Origin: Cellulophaga sp.
GTDB lineage: Bacteria > Bacteroidota > Bacteroidia > Flavobacteriales > Flavobacteriaceae
NCBI GenBank assembly: GCA_030731855.1
Contig: JANQTG010000189.1
Coordinates: 1 to 64,000, forward strand
Direction: 5' to 3'
DNA length: 64,000 bases
In this document: positions 20,436-28,825 of the stretch, piece after piece
Layout of the letters: every line of letters starts with the position of its first letter
Position numbering within the stretch: the first letter of the stretch is position 1
Position numbers and translations under genes: made by a program
Notes under the pieces: model-generated
The model's input: the letters and a program-made list of their open reading frames with translations, nothing else
Database searches by the model: none
Told to the model about the DNA's origin: nothing

Positions 20436-21416
20436 TTGCGCATGCAAACCATTGAAACGTATAGATCAGAATTTATTAGCTATTTAGAGCAAAAAACTAA
20501 AGAGAAAGAACCCATAAATTTATACGAACCTATTAGCTATATTTTAGGTTTGGGTGGTAAAAGATTAAGGCCTTTGTTAACGCTAATGACTACGGAAATT
20601 TTTGATACTGATTATAGGAAAGCATTAGACGCCGCCTTGGCAATTGAAGTATTCCACAATTTTTCTTTAGTTCATGACGATATTATGGATGACGCTCCTT
20701 TGCGAAGAGGAAACCCAACGGTTCACGAAAAATGGGATATTAATACAGGAATACTTTCTGGTGATGCGATGCTTATAAATGCGTATCAATTATTTGAAAA
20801 TTATGAAGGGGAAACTTTTCGAAGTTTAGCAAAACTGTTTAGTAAAACAGCCATTGAAGTTTGTGAAGGGCAGCAATACGATGTAGATTTTGAAACGCGA
20901 GATGATGTTACGATACCCGAATACTTAAAAATGATTGAATATAAAACCGCTGTTTTGGTAGGTGCTGCCATGAAAATGGGCGCAATTATTGCCAATGTTC
21001 CAGAAAAGACCCAAAATGATATCTATGATTTTGGTAAAAATTTAGGCATTGCCTTTCAGTTGCAAGATGATTATTTAGATGCTTTTGGAGATCCAGAAAC
21101 TTTTGGGAAACAAGTAGGTGGTGATATTATTGAAAACAAAAAGACCTTTTTGTATTTAACATCTTTGGCGTCGGTAACCAAACAAGAAGCAAAAGAATTA
21201 GAACATTTGTTTTCGATACAGCCTAAAGATGTTACGGATAAAATAAATACCGTAAAAAATATTTTTGTGAATAGTGGAGCTGCGGAACAAACTAAACAAG
21301 AAATTGCGTTTTATACTCAAAAGGCTTTTGAAGTTTTAGAAAAGCTACCCATAACAGACGCTAAAAAAATGTTACTTCAAAAATTTGGAGAAAATTTAAT
21401 GATGCGGGAAGTTTAA
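20436..21416 (+). CDS. polyprenyl synthetase family protein (TTG start, or ATG at 20442)
   Basis: LGGKRLRPLLTLM; FSLVHDDIMDDAPLRRG; FQLQDDYLDAFGD (DDxxD motifs). Confidence 0.95.
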   Translation: MRMQTIETYRSEFISYLEQKTKEKEPINLYEPISYILGLGGKRLRPLLTLMTTEIFDTDYRKALDAALAIEVFHNFSLVHDDIMDDAPLRRGNPTVHEKWDINTGILSGDAMLINAYQLFENYEGETFRSLAKLFSKTAIEVCEGQQYDVDFETRDDVTIPEYLKMIEYKTAVLVGAAMKMGAIIANVPEKTQNDIYDFGKNLGIAFQLQDDYLDAFGDPETFGKQVGGDIIENKKTFLYLTSLASVTKQEAKELEHLFSIQPKDVTDKINTVKNIFVNSGAAEQTKQEIAFYTQKAFEVLEKLPITDAKKMLLQKFGENLMMREV

Positions 21417-22568
21417 CTAAAATCCATTCCAAATTCTACCTAATAAGGCCTTAATAAAAGGCAGCGGAGAAGGTGTACTTATAAATTTAAAATCTTCGAA
21501 GTAGCTTGTTTCTTCATCTAAAAATTTAAAAATGAGTTGTGGTTTTCTTTTTTTAAATAAGGATTCAAAAATACTACCGCCCTTAGCGTTGTTTTTTGAA
21601 ATTACATCGAGTAATAGTAAGTCGTAAAACCAAAATTTGTCTTTCTTGTAGAATTTATTCAGTGGTTCATTAGCTTTTAAATGCAAAACTAGCTTTTTTA
21701 CTTTTTTGGTGGTATTCATAAACGTATAGCCAGTACTCGCTTTAGACCAACCACCAGCAGTACCAATGTAAAGCATGTTATCGGTATTTTTTTGAGCGAA
21801 ATTATAAGAAGTCATAGGAATGCTTCCTTTTTCTGTTTCGGTAATTTGGTAATTTTCCACTCCTAAATTATCGCTTAAATAGGTTTTAATAGCCTCTTCA
21901 TATTCCCTTTTTTCAAGCAGCGATTTAGAGAATAAAGTATATTCTACCAGCCCTTCTGTGCTCGAAAACGGTAGCACATACATAAAACGTGTGTTCCCTT
22001 TTTGAGGGATTGAAAAATCCATGAAAGTGGCGGTATTTTCATTAAAAACAGACTTGTCTGTTTTAACAAACCAACCTATAAAATGTTGTTGTAAAACGGG
22101 GTATTTTTGTTGTTTTAAAGGCTCCTTAAAATCATAAATGCTATTAAAAACTTTCGATGCCGAATAGGTATTATTTGTTGTTTTAACAACCTGAAAATGC
22201 TCTTTTTCTTCGACACTTATAACTTCTTCCTGTAAAAAATTTAGGTTTTTATACCCGCTAATTTTTTTTAAATAACGAGCATAAAAATCAACACCCTTAA
22301 TCATTTTATAGGTATAGGGTGCAATGTGGTATTCTTCGTTTAATTTTTTGCCAGCGAAAAAAATACTTTTCCATTCTTTAAAAAGAATCTCATCAAAATC
22401 GCCTTGGCCTTTTTCCCAGAAACACCAAGTTCTGTCATTCGTTTGTTTGGCATCTTTATCTAAAAGTAAAATAGATTTTTGCTTAAAAAAAGGATCTTTA
22501 CCCAAAGCCTCAGCCAATTGTAAACCAGCAGCTCCTGCACCAATAATAATATAGTCGTACGTGTTCAT
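21417..22568 (-). CDS. crtY: lycopene beta-cyclase family protein (CrtY-type)
   Basis: DYIIIGAGAAGLQLAEAL; NDRTWCFWEKG; FMYVLPFSSTEGLVEYTLFS; GTAGGWSKASTGYTF. Confidence 0.88.
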   Translation of the reverse strand: MNTYDYIIIGAGAAGLQLAEALGKDPFFKQKSILLLDKDAKQTNDRTWCFWEKGQGDFDEILFKEWKSIFFAGKKLNEEYHIAPYTYKMIKGVDFYARYLKKISGYKNLNFLQEEVISVEEKEHFQVVKTTNNTYSASKVFNSIYDFKEPLKQQKYPVLQQHFIGWFVKTDKSVFNENTATFMDFSIPQKGNTRFMYVLPFSSTEGLVEYTLFSKSLLEKREYEEAIKTYLSDNLGVENYQITETEKGSIPMTSYNFAQKNTDNMLYIGTAGGWSKASTGYTFMNTTKKVKKLVLHLKANEPLNKFYKKDKFWFYDLLLLDVISKNNAKGGSIFESLFKKRKPQLIFKFLDEETSYFEDFKFISTPSPLPFIKALLGRIWNGF

Positions 22569-23581
22569 TAATCTATAAAGTAAGGAATTTTAGTACTTGT
22601 TATAATAGGCTTACGTACTTTTTTATTCACTTGTTCGGTTTTTTCTACCACGGCAATAATTTCAACTGCGACATGAATTCCGTATAAATTGTCAGGATTT
22701 CGAATGCCTAAAAAGCTCTTTTCAGTATTGGTAACTTTTACGATTCCTGATTTAAAATTTTCTCGTGTGCCTTCTAAACTAGAGGTAAAATCTTCTTTTT
22801 CTTTAAATAGTTCGGCATCGGTATCTTTATGAATCACGTAAATATCGCAAATATGAGCGCCAGGTGGCGGACTCAAATTACTTACCGCATTTTGTATGGA
22901 CGTATCATCTTTAATAAATTTTGTAATCTGTGACGCTAAATTGAAAGACGATAAGGTGTTATGGATATCTTTTTCTTCTCTTGATGCCGTAAATACATAA
23001 TACCATTCTTTGGTATTTTCAGGAATATTAACAGGAATTATAATCCTATTTTTACCACCTTTTAGCAAAGCATTTGACGTGCTATTAATATAAAATTTTT
23101 CGTTTTGAATGGTTTCAGTAACCAATATTTTTTGTGGCGCTAATTGCATTATTTCAGGGCCATATGTAGTATCGTTTTGAATGGCAAAGCCTATTTGAGG
23201 TTTTTTCTTTTTGCTAGAATTTATGGTATAGATTACTGAATAATCAGTGTTTTTTTTATTGTCGTTTTTTAAAACTAACTTATAGATACTATTTTTTGAA
23301 GCTATTAATTGGGTTTCCAATTTTTTAGTAAAATTTTCTTTGATTTTTAAATTAGAAGGATATTCATAAACCAATAAGCTGTTTTTTTTAGCTCTTTTAC
23401 TGTTATGAAGTTCAATAGTTAAAATAATGGTATCCGATTCATAAGCAGGAATTAATAGTTCTTTTTCTCCATTTACAGCAATGCTTATTATTTCTTTCTG
23501 TACTATTTGTGCATTTATCTTAAAACAGATACTAAAAATAATAAGATAGCGGATGGCTTTCATTTTCAGAGTTTTTTTCAA
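22568..23581 (-). CDS. uncharacterised secreted protein, overlapping/co-transcribed with crtY
   Basis: Signal peptide (RYLIIFSICFKINAQ); 337 aa; no family recognised; 1-nt overlap with crtY start (ATGA-type junction). Confidence 0.6.
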   Translation of the reverse strand: MKKTLKMKAIRYLIIFSICFKINAQIVQKEIISIAVNGEKELLIPAYESDTIILTIELHNSKRAKKNSLLVYEYPSNLKIKENFTKKLETQLIASKNSIYKLVLKNDNKKNTDYSVIYTINSSKKKKPQIGFAIQNDTTYGPEIMQLAPQKILVTETIQNEKFYINSTSNALLKGGKNRIIIPVNIPENTKEWYYVFTASREEKDIHNTLSSFNLASQITKFIKDDTSIQNAVSNLSPPPGAHICDIYVIHKDTDAELFKEKEDFTSSLEGTRENFKSGIVKVTNTEKSFLGIRNPDNLYGIHVAVEIIAVVEKTEQVNKKVRKPIITSTKIPYFID

Positions 23582-23652
23582 AGATACTAATTTAAGCTAT
23601 GGCTTGTTTTCGTATTTGAATTATGAGCATTACATAAATCACCCAATTAAAT

Positions 23653-23660
23653 TACATTTG
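23653..23660 (+). promoter_or_regulatory. Bacteroidota-type -7 box (TACATTTG) upstream of the Pel-like locus
   Basis: TACATTTG 25 nt upstream of the ATG at 23686; no well-spaced -33 TTTG found. Confidence 0.4.
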
Positions 23661-23685
23661 CACCTCAATATTTAAGCTTAAGATA

Positions 23686-24699
23686 ATGCGGTTTTTAAAA
23701 ATGGTTAGTGTGTGTCTGTTTTCAGTATCTGGTTGTGCGGCTAATACAGGTTTAAGTTCTATGACAAAAGATAACCAAATTACCTCCCAAAATGACACGA
23801 TTAAATACCGCGACGAAATGCGAAATTTTGTCATTAAAATTAGTGAATATGCTAAAAGTACAAAACCTAATTTTGCAATAATTCCTCAAAATGGTATAGA
23901 ACTAGTTACGTTAAACGGTGAAATTTCTGGCTCACCAAGTACCGCTTATTTAAAGGCTATTGATGCGAATGGACAAGAAAGTCTGTTTTATGGATATAAC
24001 GGCGATAATAAGGCAACTCCTAAAGACACCAAAGATTACACTGTAGATTTTCTGAATGTTTCTAAAGCCAACGGCAATACAATTTTAGTGACAGATTATT
24101 GTTATTCAGCTCATAAAGTTTCAGAATCGTATTCAAAAAATGCCGCTTTAGGGTTTGTCTCTTTTGCAGCACCAGAACGCGATTTAAACCTAATTCCTAA
24201 TAAAGACTTTCCTATTTTCAATGAAAACACAGAAGATATTTTAACCATAAAACAGGCCAAAAATTTCTTGTACTTATTAAACCTAGAAAATTTTGATACT
24301 AAATCAGAATTTTTAAGCGCTATTCAAAACACCAATTATGATGTTATTTTAATTGATTTATTTTTTAATGACGGACAGCAATTTACTAGCGAAGAAATAT
24401 TAAAATTAAAAACAAAGGCCAACGGTTCTGGGCGTTTAGTTGTTGCATACATGTCTATCGGAGAAGCCGAAGAGTATCGTTTTTACTGGCAAAAAGCTTG
24501 GAAAAACACAAATCCGCTATGGCTAGATAAAGAAAACCAAGATTGGAAAGGTAATTTTAAAGTAAAATATTGGAATGCTGATTGGCAAAAAATAATATTA
24601 GGCAGTGAAAATGCCTATTTAGATAAAATTTTAAACGCTAATTTTGACGGTGTTTACCTCGATATTATTGACGGTTTTGAATATTTTGAAGAAGAGTAA
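23686..24699 (+). CDS. TM1410/MJ1477-type GH114-like glycosidase (endo-alpha-1,4-polygalactosaminidase-like), apparently circularly permuted
   Basis: YAKSTKPNFAIIPQNGIEL in the N-terminal half; YDVILIDLFFNDGQQFTSEEI...VVAYMSIGEAEEYRFYWQKAW...WKGNFKVKYWNADWQ...FDGVYLDIIDGFEYF at the C-terminus. Confidence 0.85.
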   Translation: MRFLKMVSVCLFSVSGCAANTGLSSMTKDNQITSQNDTIKYRDEMRNFVIKISEYAKSTKPNFAIIPQNGIELVTLNGEISGSPSTAYLKAIDANGQESLFYGYNGDNKATPKDTKDYTVDFLNVSKANGNTILVTDYCYSAHKVSESYSKNAALGFVSFAAPERDLNLIPNKDFPIFNENTEDILTIKQAKNFLYLLNLENFDTKSEFLSAIQNTNYDVILIDLFFNDGQQFTSEEILKLKTKANGSGRLVVAYMSIGEAEEYRFYWQKAWKNTNPLWLDKENQDWKGNFKVKYWNADWQKIILGSENAYLDKILNANFDGVYLDIIDGFEYFEEE

Positions 24700-24851
24700 A
24701 CCATTAAAAATGTGGTATTATTCGTCAAAAATGCGTTTCAAAGAGTAATCTTAGAGATTAAACTAATAAAAGTTACTATCAACCTATTTAAGATTTTCTT
24801 TGTGTTCTATATTTTGGAGCTTTTAAACCAAAATTAGTTAGAGAATTAACC

Positions 24852-26375
24852 TTGAAAGAGAAAATACAAGTTTTGCTAATTACCGAGGGTACTTACCCTT
24901 ACAACACCGGTGGTGTTTCTACATGGGCACATAGTCTTTGTTCTGACGTTCGCAATGTAGACTATACTCTATACGCTATAAACGCAGTGGTAGAAAGCAA
25001 AACTCAATATCCAATAACACCATCAGTTAAAAAAATAATTCAGGTGCCTATGTGGTCGCCAGAAGAGCCTTTTGATTGTGTTGATTATGATGTAAAGTAC
25101 TCAAAGATTCTAAATAGTCGAGAAAATACCACTGAGCTTAAAATAGCGAACGAATTTTGTCCCGTTTTTGAGAAATTTATCAATGAAATTTATGCAGAAA
25201 AACATTCCGTAAAAATTTTAGATGATTGTTTTAAAGCTATGTGGAAATTTTTTCAATCGTACGACTATAAAATTACCATGACGAGTGAAGCTGTTTGGAA
25301 CTCATTTGGCAAAATAATTAAAGCCAACTTAAATCAAACCGAATTAGAAGCCATTACTCTTGAGCATTTAACCACAGGTATGCGCTGGATTTATCGTTTT
25401 TTAATTCCCATAGCTATTGATGTGCCCAAAGTAGACATATCGCATATTACCATTTCAGGTATTGCGGTTTTACCCGCTTTAGCTTTAAAATACAAATACA
25501 ATACGCCCATGATGGTTACAGAGCATGGGGTTTTTATTAGAGAAAGATTAATAGCGATTAGTGCATCAGACTATTCTTATTTTTTAAAGAAAATGTTGAT
25601 TAACTTCTCAGAATGTATCACCAAATTGGTCTATCATCATTCTGAAATAATAATTACAGTAAACAAGTTTAACATGACTTGGGAAAAATATTATGGCGCT
25701 GATGTAAATAAAATTAAAGTGATTTACAATGGGGTAGACCCTAACTTTTTTAAACCAGGAGAAAAACCTTCACATTTAAAAAATATACCTACTGTTGTTG
25801 CGGCTGCTCGTATTTTTGATTTAAAGGATATTTTAACCATGATCCAAACTGCAAATGTGGTTAGAAAAACAATCCCGAATGTGCAGTTTTTTGTCTATGG
25901 TAATAAAGATGCAGTACCCGAGTACACCGATGAATGTGAAGCTTTAATAAAAGAATTAGGCGTCGAAAACAATTTTTTCTTAAAAGGATTTCATGACCGT
26001 CCGGAGCTTTTATTTGCGGAGGGTGATATTTCTATTTTAACTTCAATATCCGAGGGTTTTCCGTATACGGTAATTGAATCTATGAGTTGCGGAATTCCTG
26101 TAGTGGCTACCGATGTTGGGGGCGTTTCAGAAGCTCTAGACGATTCTTGTGGGTTTATTTGTAAGCCTAAAGATTATAATGAAATTGCAGAAAAAGTCAT
26201 CACATTATTACAAAACGAACAATTGAGACGTTTTATGGGCGAAAATGCTAGAAAAAAAATAATAGAGAATTTTACTATTGAAAACTTTATTAGCGCCTTT
26301 GAAGATACTTATGAAGAACTTCATACAACGCAAAAGACTTTAAGCGAAAAATCATTCACTAAATACGAATTTTAA
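24852..26375 (+). CDS. pelF: PelF-like GT4 glycosyltransferase (TTG start)
   Basis: LLITEGTYPYNTGGVSTWAHSLC; VIYNGVDPNFFKPGE; TSISEGFPYTVIESMSCGIPVVATDVGGVSEAL. Confidence 0.9.
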   Translation: MKEKIQVLLITEGTYPYNTGGVSTWAHSLCSDVRNVDYTLYAINAVVESKTQYPITPSVKKIIQVPMWSPEEPFDCVDYDVKYSKILNSRENTTELKIANEFCPVFEKFINEIYAEKHSVKILDDCFKAMWKFFQSYDYKITMTSEAVWNSFGKIIKANLNQTELEAITLEHLTTGMRWIYRFLIPIAIDVPKVDISHITISGIAVLPALALKYKYNTPMMVTEHGVFIRERLIAISASDYSYFLKKMLINFSECITKLVYHHSEIIITVNKFNMTWEKYYGADVNKIKVIYNGVDPNFFKPGEKPSHLKNIPTVVAAARIFDLKDILTMIQTANVVRKTIPNVQFFVYGNKDAVPEYTDECEALIKELGVENNFFLKGFHDRPELLFAEGDISILTSISEGFPYTVIESMSCGIPVVATDVGGVSEALDDSCGFICKPKDYNEIAEKVITLLQNEQLRRFMGENARKKIIENFTIENFISAFEDTYEELHTTQKTLSEKSFTKYEF

Positions 26376-26410
26376 AAAAACAAAGTTATTCATATTGCTT
26401 CCCCCCATTC

Positions 26411-28018
26411 ATGAAGGTACATCAAGAAAATACAGCCCATATAAGTCAAAAGGTCATCCAAAAAGTGGGTAATCCTGTGAGCGAAATGGTAGTTTTGGCA
26501 ACCTTAGAATCCTTCGGGATTAGAAATAAAGATGTCGACACTGATTACGGTTTTGACTCTATTTTTGATATGGCGATGTATATTTTTAAAGACCTAAAAC
26601 AAAAGCCAATTGCAGAATTAAGAAACTTAAACGAGTTAAAGCCACCTAAAAAAGGAGATAAGTCTATTCCTATTTCTGATTATTTATGGATAAAGGCAAA
26701 ATTATTAGTACAGTATTATCCTTTGGGCATTTTTCACTTATTTCCTATCGTCATACAAATTGTCTGTATTATTCTTTTTGGATATTCCCTTTGGACTTTC
26801 TTAGGTTTTAATGTAGTACAATCTACAGCGGTAGTTTTTGGTGTAATTTTTGGCTTAATTATTTCCGGAGGCTATGTTCAGGTTTTAGGAAGGCAAGCTT
26901 CGTTTTATTGGCATCACCAAGAGTATCAGAAATCTAAAATTGTAGTTTACAAGCTTATAAAATCGGGTGTTAAAGGAAACGTAGTGGTATTTGCAGTTTT
27001 AGCAATTGTGAATTTTTTATTCAATTTATATCCTTTTAGCTTTTTCTTAATAACGTTTATTTATGCCTTTTTAATTGGCTTATTGCTCTTGGTTTCGGCA
27101 CCTTTTCATACCATTAAGCATCGTTGGGCAATTTCTGTTGCTATTTCTGTGGGTACACTGCTTGCACTTTCTCTTAAATTATGCACTACGTTACACATAT
27201 TTTTTACCCATTGGATAGGTTTATGTGTTGCAATACTAATTTCATTAATTTTCTTAAAACTTATTTTTAAGAGTAAAATTAAAACGGCTAAAACGGTACA
27301 ATCAAACCCTAAAAAAATTATGGTGATCTATAGAAATTACAAATACTTTTTCTATGGTGCCTTAATTTATGTCTTTGTTTTTTTAGATCGTTTGTTGGCT
27401 TGGTCGGCACCATTTGGGATATCGCATAAATTTATTTTCTTATATGAGAAAGACTATGAAATAGGGATGGATTTAGCCATACTTATATTTTTTATGTTGG
27501 CAGGGGTGTTAGAATATGCTATCGCCGCTTTTAGTAAATTTCTCGATATTAAACAAAAAAATATTAAATTTTTAGATGCAAGAGAATTTAATAAAAGTCT
27601 CTATAAAATGTACTGGGGACACATTTTTTTATTGTTTTTAACCGCCATAGGTACCACAACTTTTGTGTACTTAATTGTAACACAACCTTGGGGTTATCAA
27701 GCAAGTTTTGGGGAAACTTTAAATCCTTTAAGTATTAAAGTTTGTGTTTTAGGTGGTATTGGCTATTTTTTTCTGACTTGGGGCATGTTAAATGCATTAT
27801 ACTTATTTACCCTCAATCAACCATCAGCGCCATTAAGAGCCTTGGTAATAGCAACAAGTATTAATTTAGGAATAGGTTTTATATGTAGTCGATTTTTAAG
27901 TTATGAATATAGTGTTATTGGGATGCTTGTCGGGGCTTTTGTTTTTATGGTACTTACCATTAAAACGATACATGTATTTTTTAAAAAATTAGATTATTAC
28001 TACTATGCGGCATATTAA
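26411..28018 (+). CDS. pelG: PelG-like exopolysaccharide transporter/flippase with N-terminal soluble extension
   Basis: Polytopic; follows pelF; SGGYVQVLGRQASFYWHHQEY...; long N-terminal region (~95 aa) before the first TM. Confidence 0.72.
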   Translation: MKVHQENTAHISQKVIQKVGNPVSEMVVLATLESFGIRNKDVDTDYGFDSIFDMAMYIFKDLKQKPIAELRNLNELKPPKKGDKSIPISDYLWIKAKLLVQYYPLGIFHLFPIVIQIVCIILFGYSLWTFLGFNVVQSTAVVFGVIFGLIISGGYVQVLGRQASFYWHHQEYQKSKIVVYKLIKSGVKGNVVVFAVLAIVNFLFNLYPFSFFLITFIYAFLIGLLLLVSAPFHTIKHRWAISVAISVGTLLALSLKLCTTLHIFFTHWIGLCVAILISLIFLKLIFKSKIKTAKTVQSNPKKIMVIYRNYKYFFYGALIYVFVFLDRLLAWSAPFGISHKFIFLYEKDYEIGMDLAILIFFMLAGVLEYAIAAFSKFLDIKQKNIKFLDAREFNKSLYKMYWGHIFLLFLTAIGTTTFVYLIVTQPWGYQASFGETLNPLSIKVCVLGGIGYFFLTWGMLNALYLFTLNQPSAPLRALVIATSINLGIGFICSRFLSYEYSVIGMLVGAFVFMVLTIKTIHVFFKKLDYYYYAAY

Positions 28019-28823
28019 ACTTTTTTATTTTTTATTGCCTTTTTTGGCGACCGCTCAGAATGCTACTAAAAGCGCTAAGACAGATAGTTTTTTTATTTGT
28101 TATGGAAAAATTATGCCCGAAAAAGTATTTGGTTATGATGTGGTTATTTTAGAATCTCAGTTATATAATACCGATGAAATTAAACAATTTAAAGCACAGA
28201 ATAATACGGTTATTGGGTATATAAGTCTAACTGAAATTCATCCTACGTCTACCTTATACGAGAAAATCAAAAACTATACGTTTGGTAAAAATGATATTTG
28301 GGGAAGTTATTATATTGATATCGCAAAACCGCAAGCACAAGAAATTATCTATCAAGAAGTAGATAGCATACTACAAAAAGGTTTTGATGGTTTGTTTATG
28401 GACAACTTAGACAACGCTTCGCAATGGGGTGTTTTAAAAGATCATAAGTGTAGTTTAGTCCAATTAGTAAAAGAAATTAAAAAAAGGCATTCTTCTATTT
28501 ATTTAATGCAAAATGCTGGACTTTTTGTCGCTAAAGATTTAAAGAATACTACCGACAGTATCTTAATCGAGTCTGTAATGACCGCTTACAATTTTGAAAA
28601 AAATGAATATGCATTTAGAGAAGATACTTCAAAAAAAAATCTACTTCAAGAGCTTACTACATTAAAAAAAGAATGTAAAAAGCAGATTTATATTTTGGAA
28701 TATGCTGCATCAGAAAAAATGAAAGAAACGATAGAAACTTCGTTATCTAAAACTACTTTTTCTTTTTCAGTTGCCAATATAGATTTACAGCATATTCCTG
28801 AATTTAAAAATATAAATAATTAA
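28005..28823 (+). CDS. GH114/PelA-hydrolase-like secreted protein (canonical order)
   Basis: Signal peptide ...LATAQN; FGYDVVILESQLYN; TVIGYISLTEIHP; WGSYYIDIAKPQAQE; KGFDGLFMDNLDN; SIYLMQNAGL. Confidence 0.82.
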   Translation: MRHIKLFYFLLPFLATAQNATKSAKTDSFFICYGKIMPEKVFGYDVVILESQLYNTDEIKQFKAQNNTVIGYISLTEIHPTSTLYEKIKNYTFGKNDIWGSYYIDIAKPQAQEIIYQEVDSILQKGFDGLFMDNLDNASQWGVLKDHKCSLVQLVKEIKKRHSSIYLMQNAGLFVAKDLKNTTDSILIESVMTAYNFEKNEYAFREDTSKKNLLQELTTLKKECKKQIYILEYAASEKMKETIETSLSKTTFSFSVANIDLQHIPEFKNINN

Positions 28824-28825
28824 CT

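Noticed and set aside
23672-23681. TTAAGCTTAA palindrome just before the Pel-like locus as an operator
   Set aside because: Short AT-rich palindrome expected by chance at this base composition; no second copy seen.
23686-24699. Reading the TM1410-type gene as a cysteinyl-tRNA synthetase-related protein (a legacy database name)
   Set aside because: No HIGH/KMSKS synthetase motifs; the motifs present are those of GH114-type TIM barrels.
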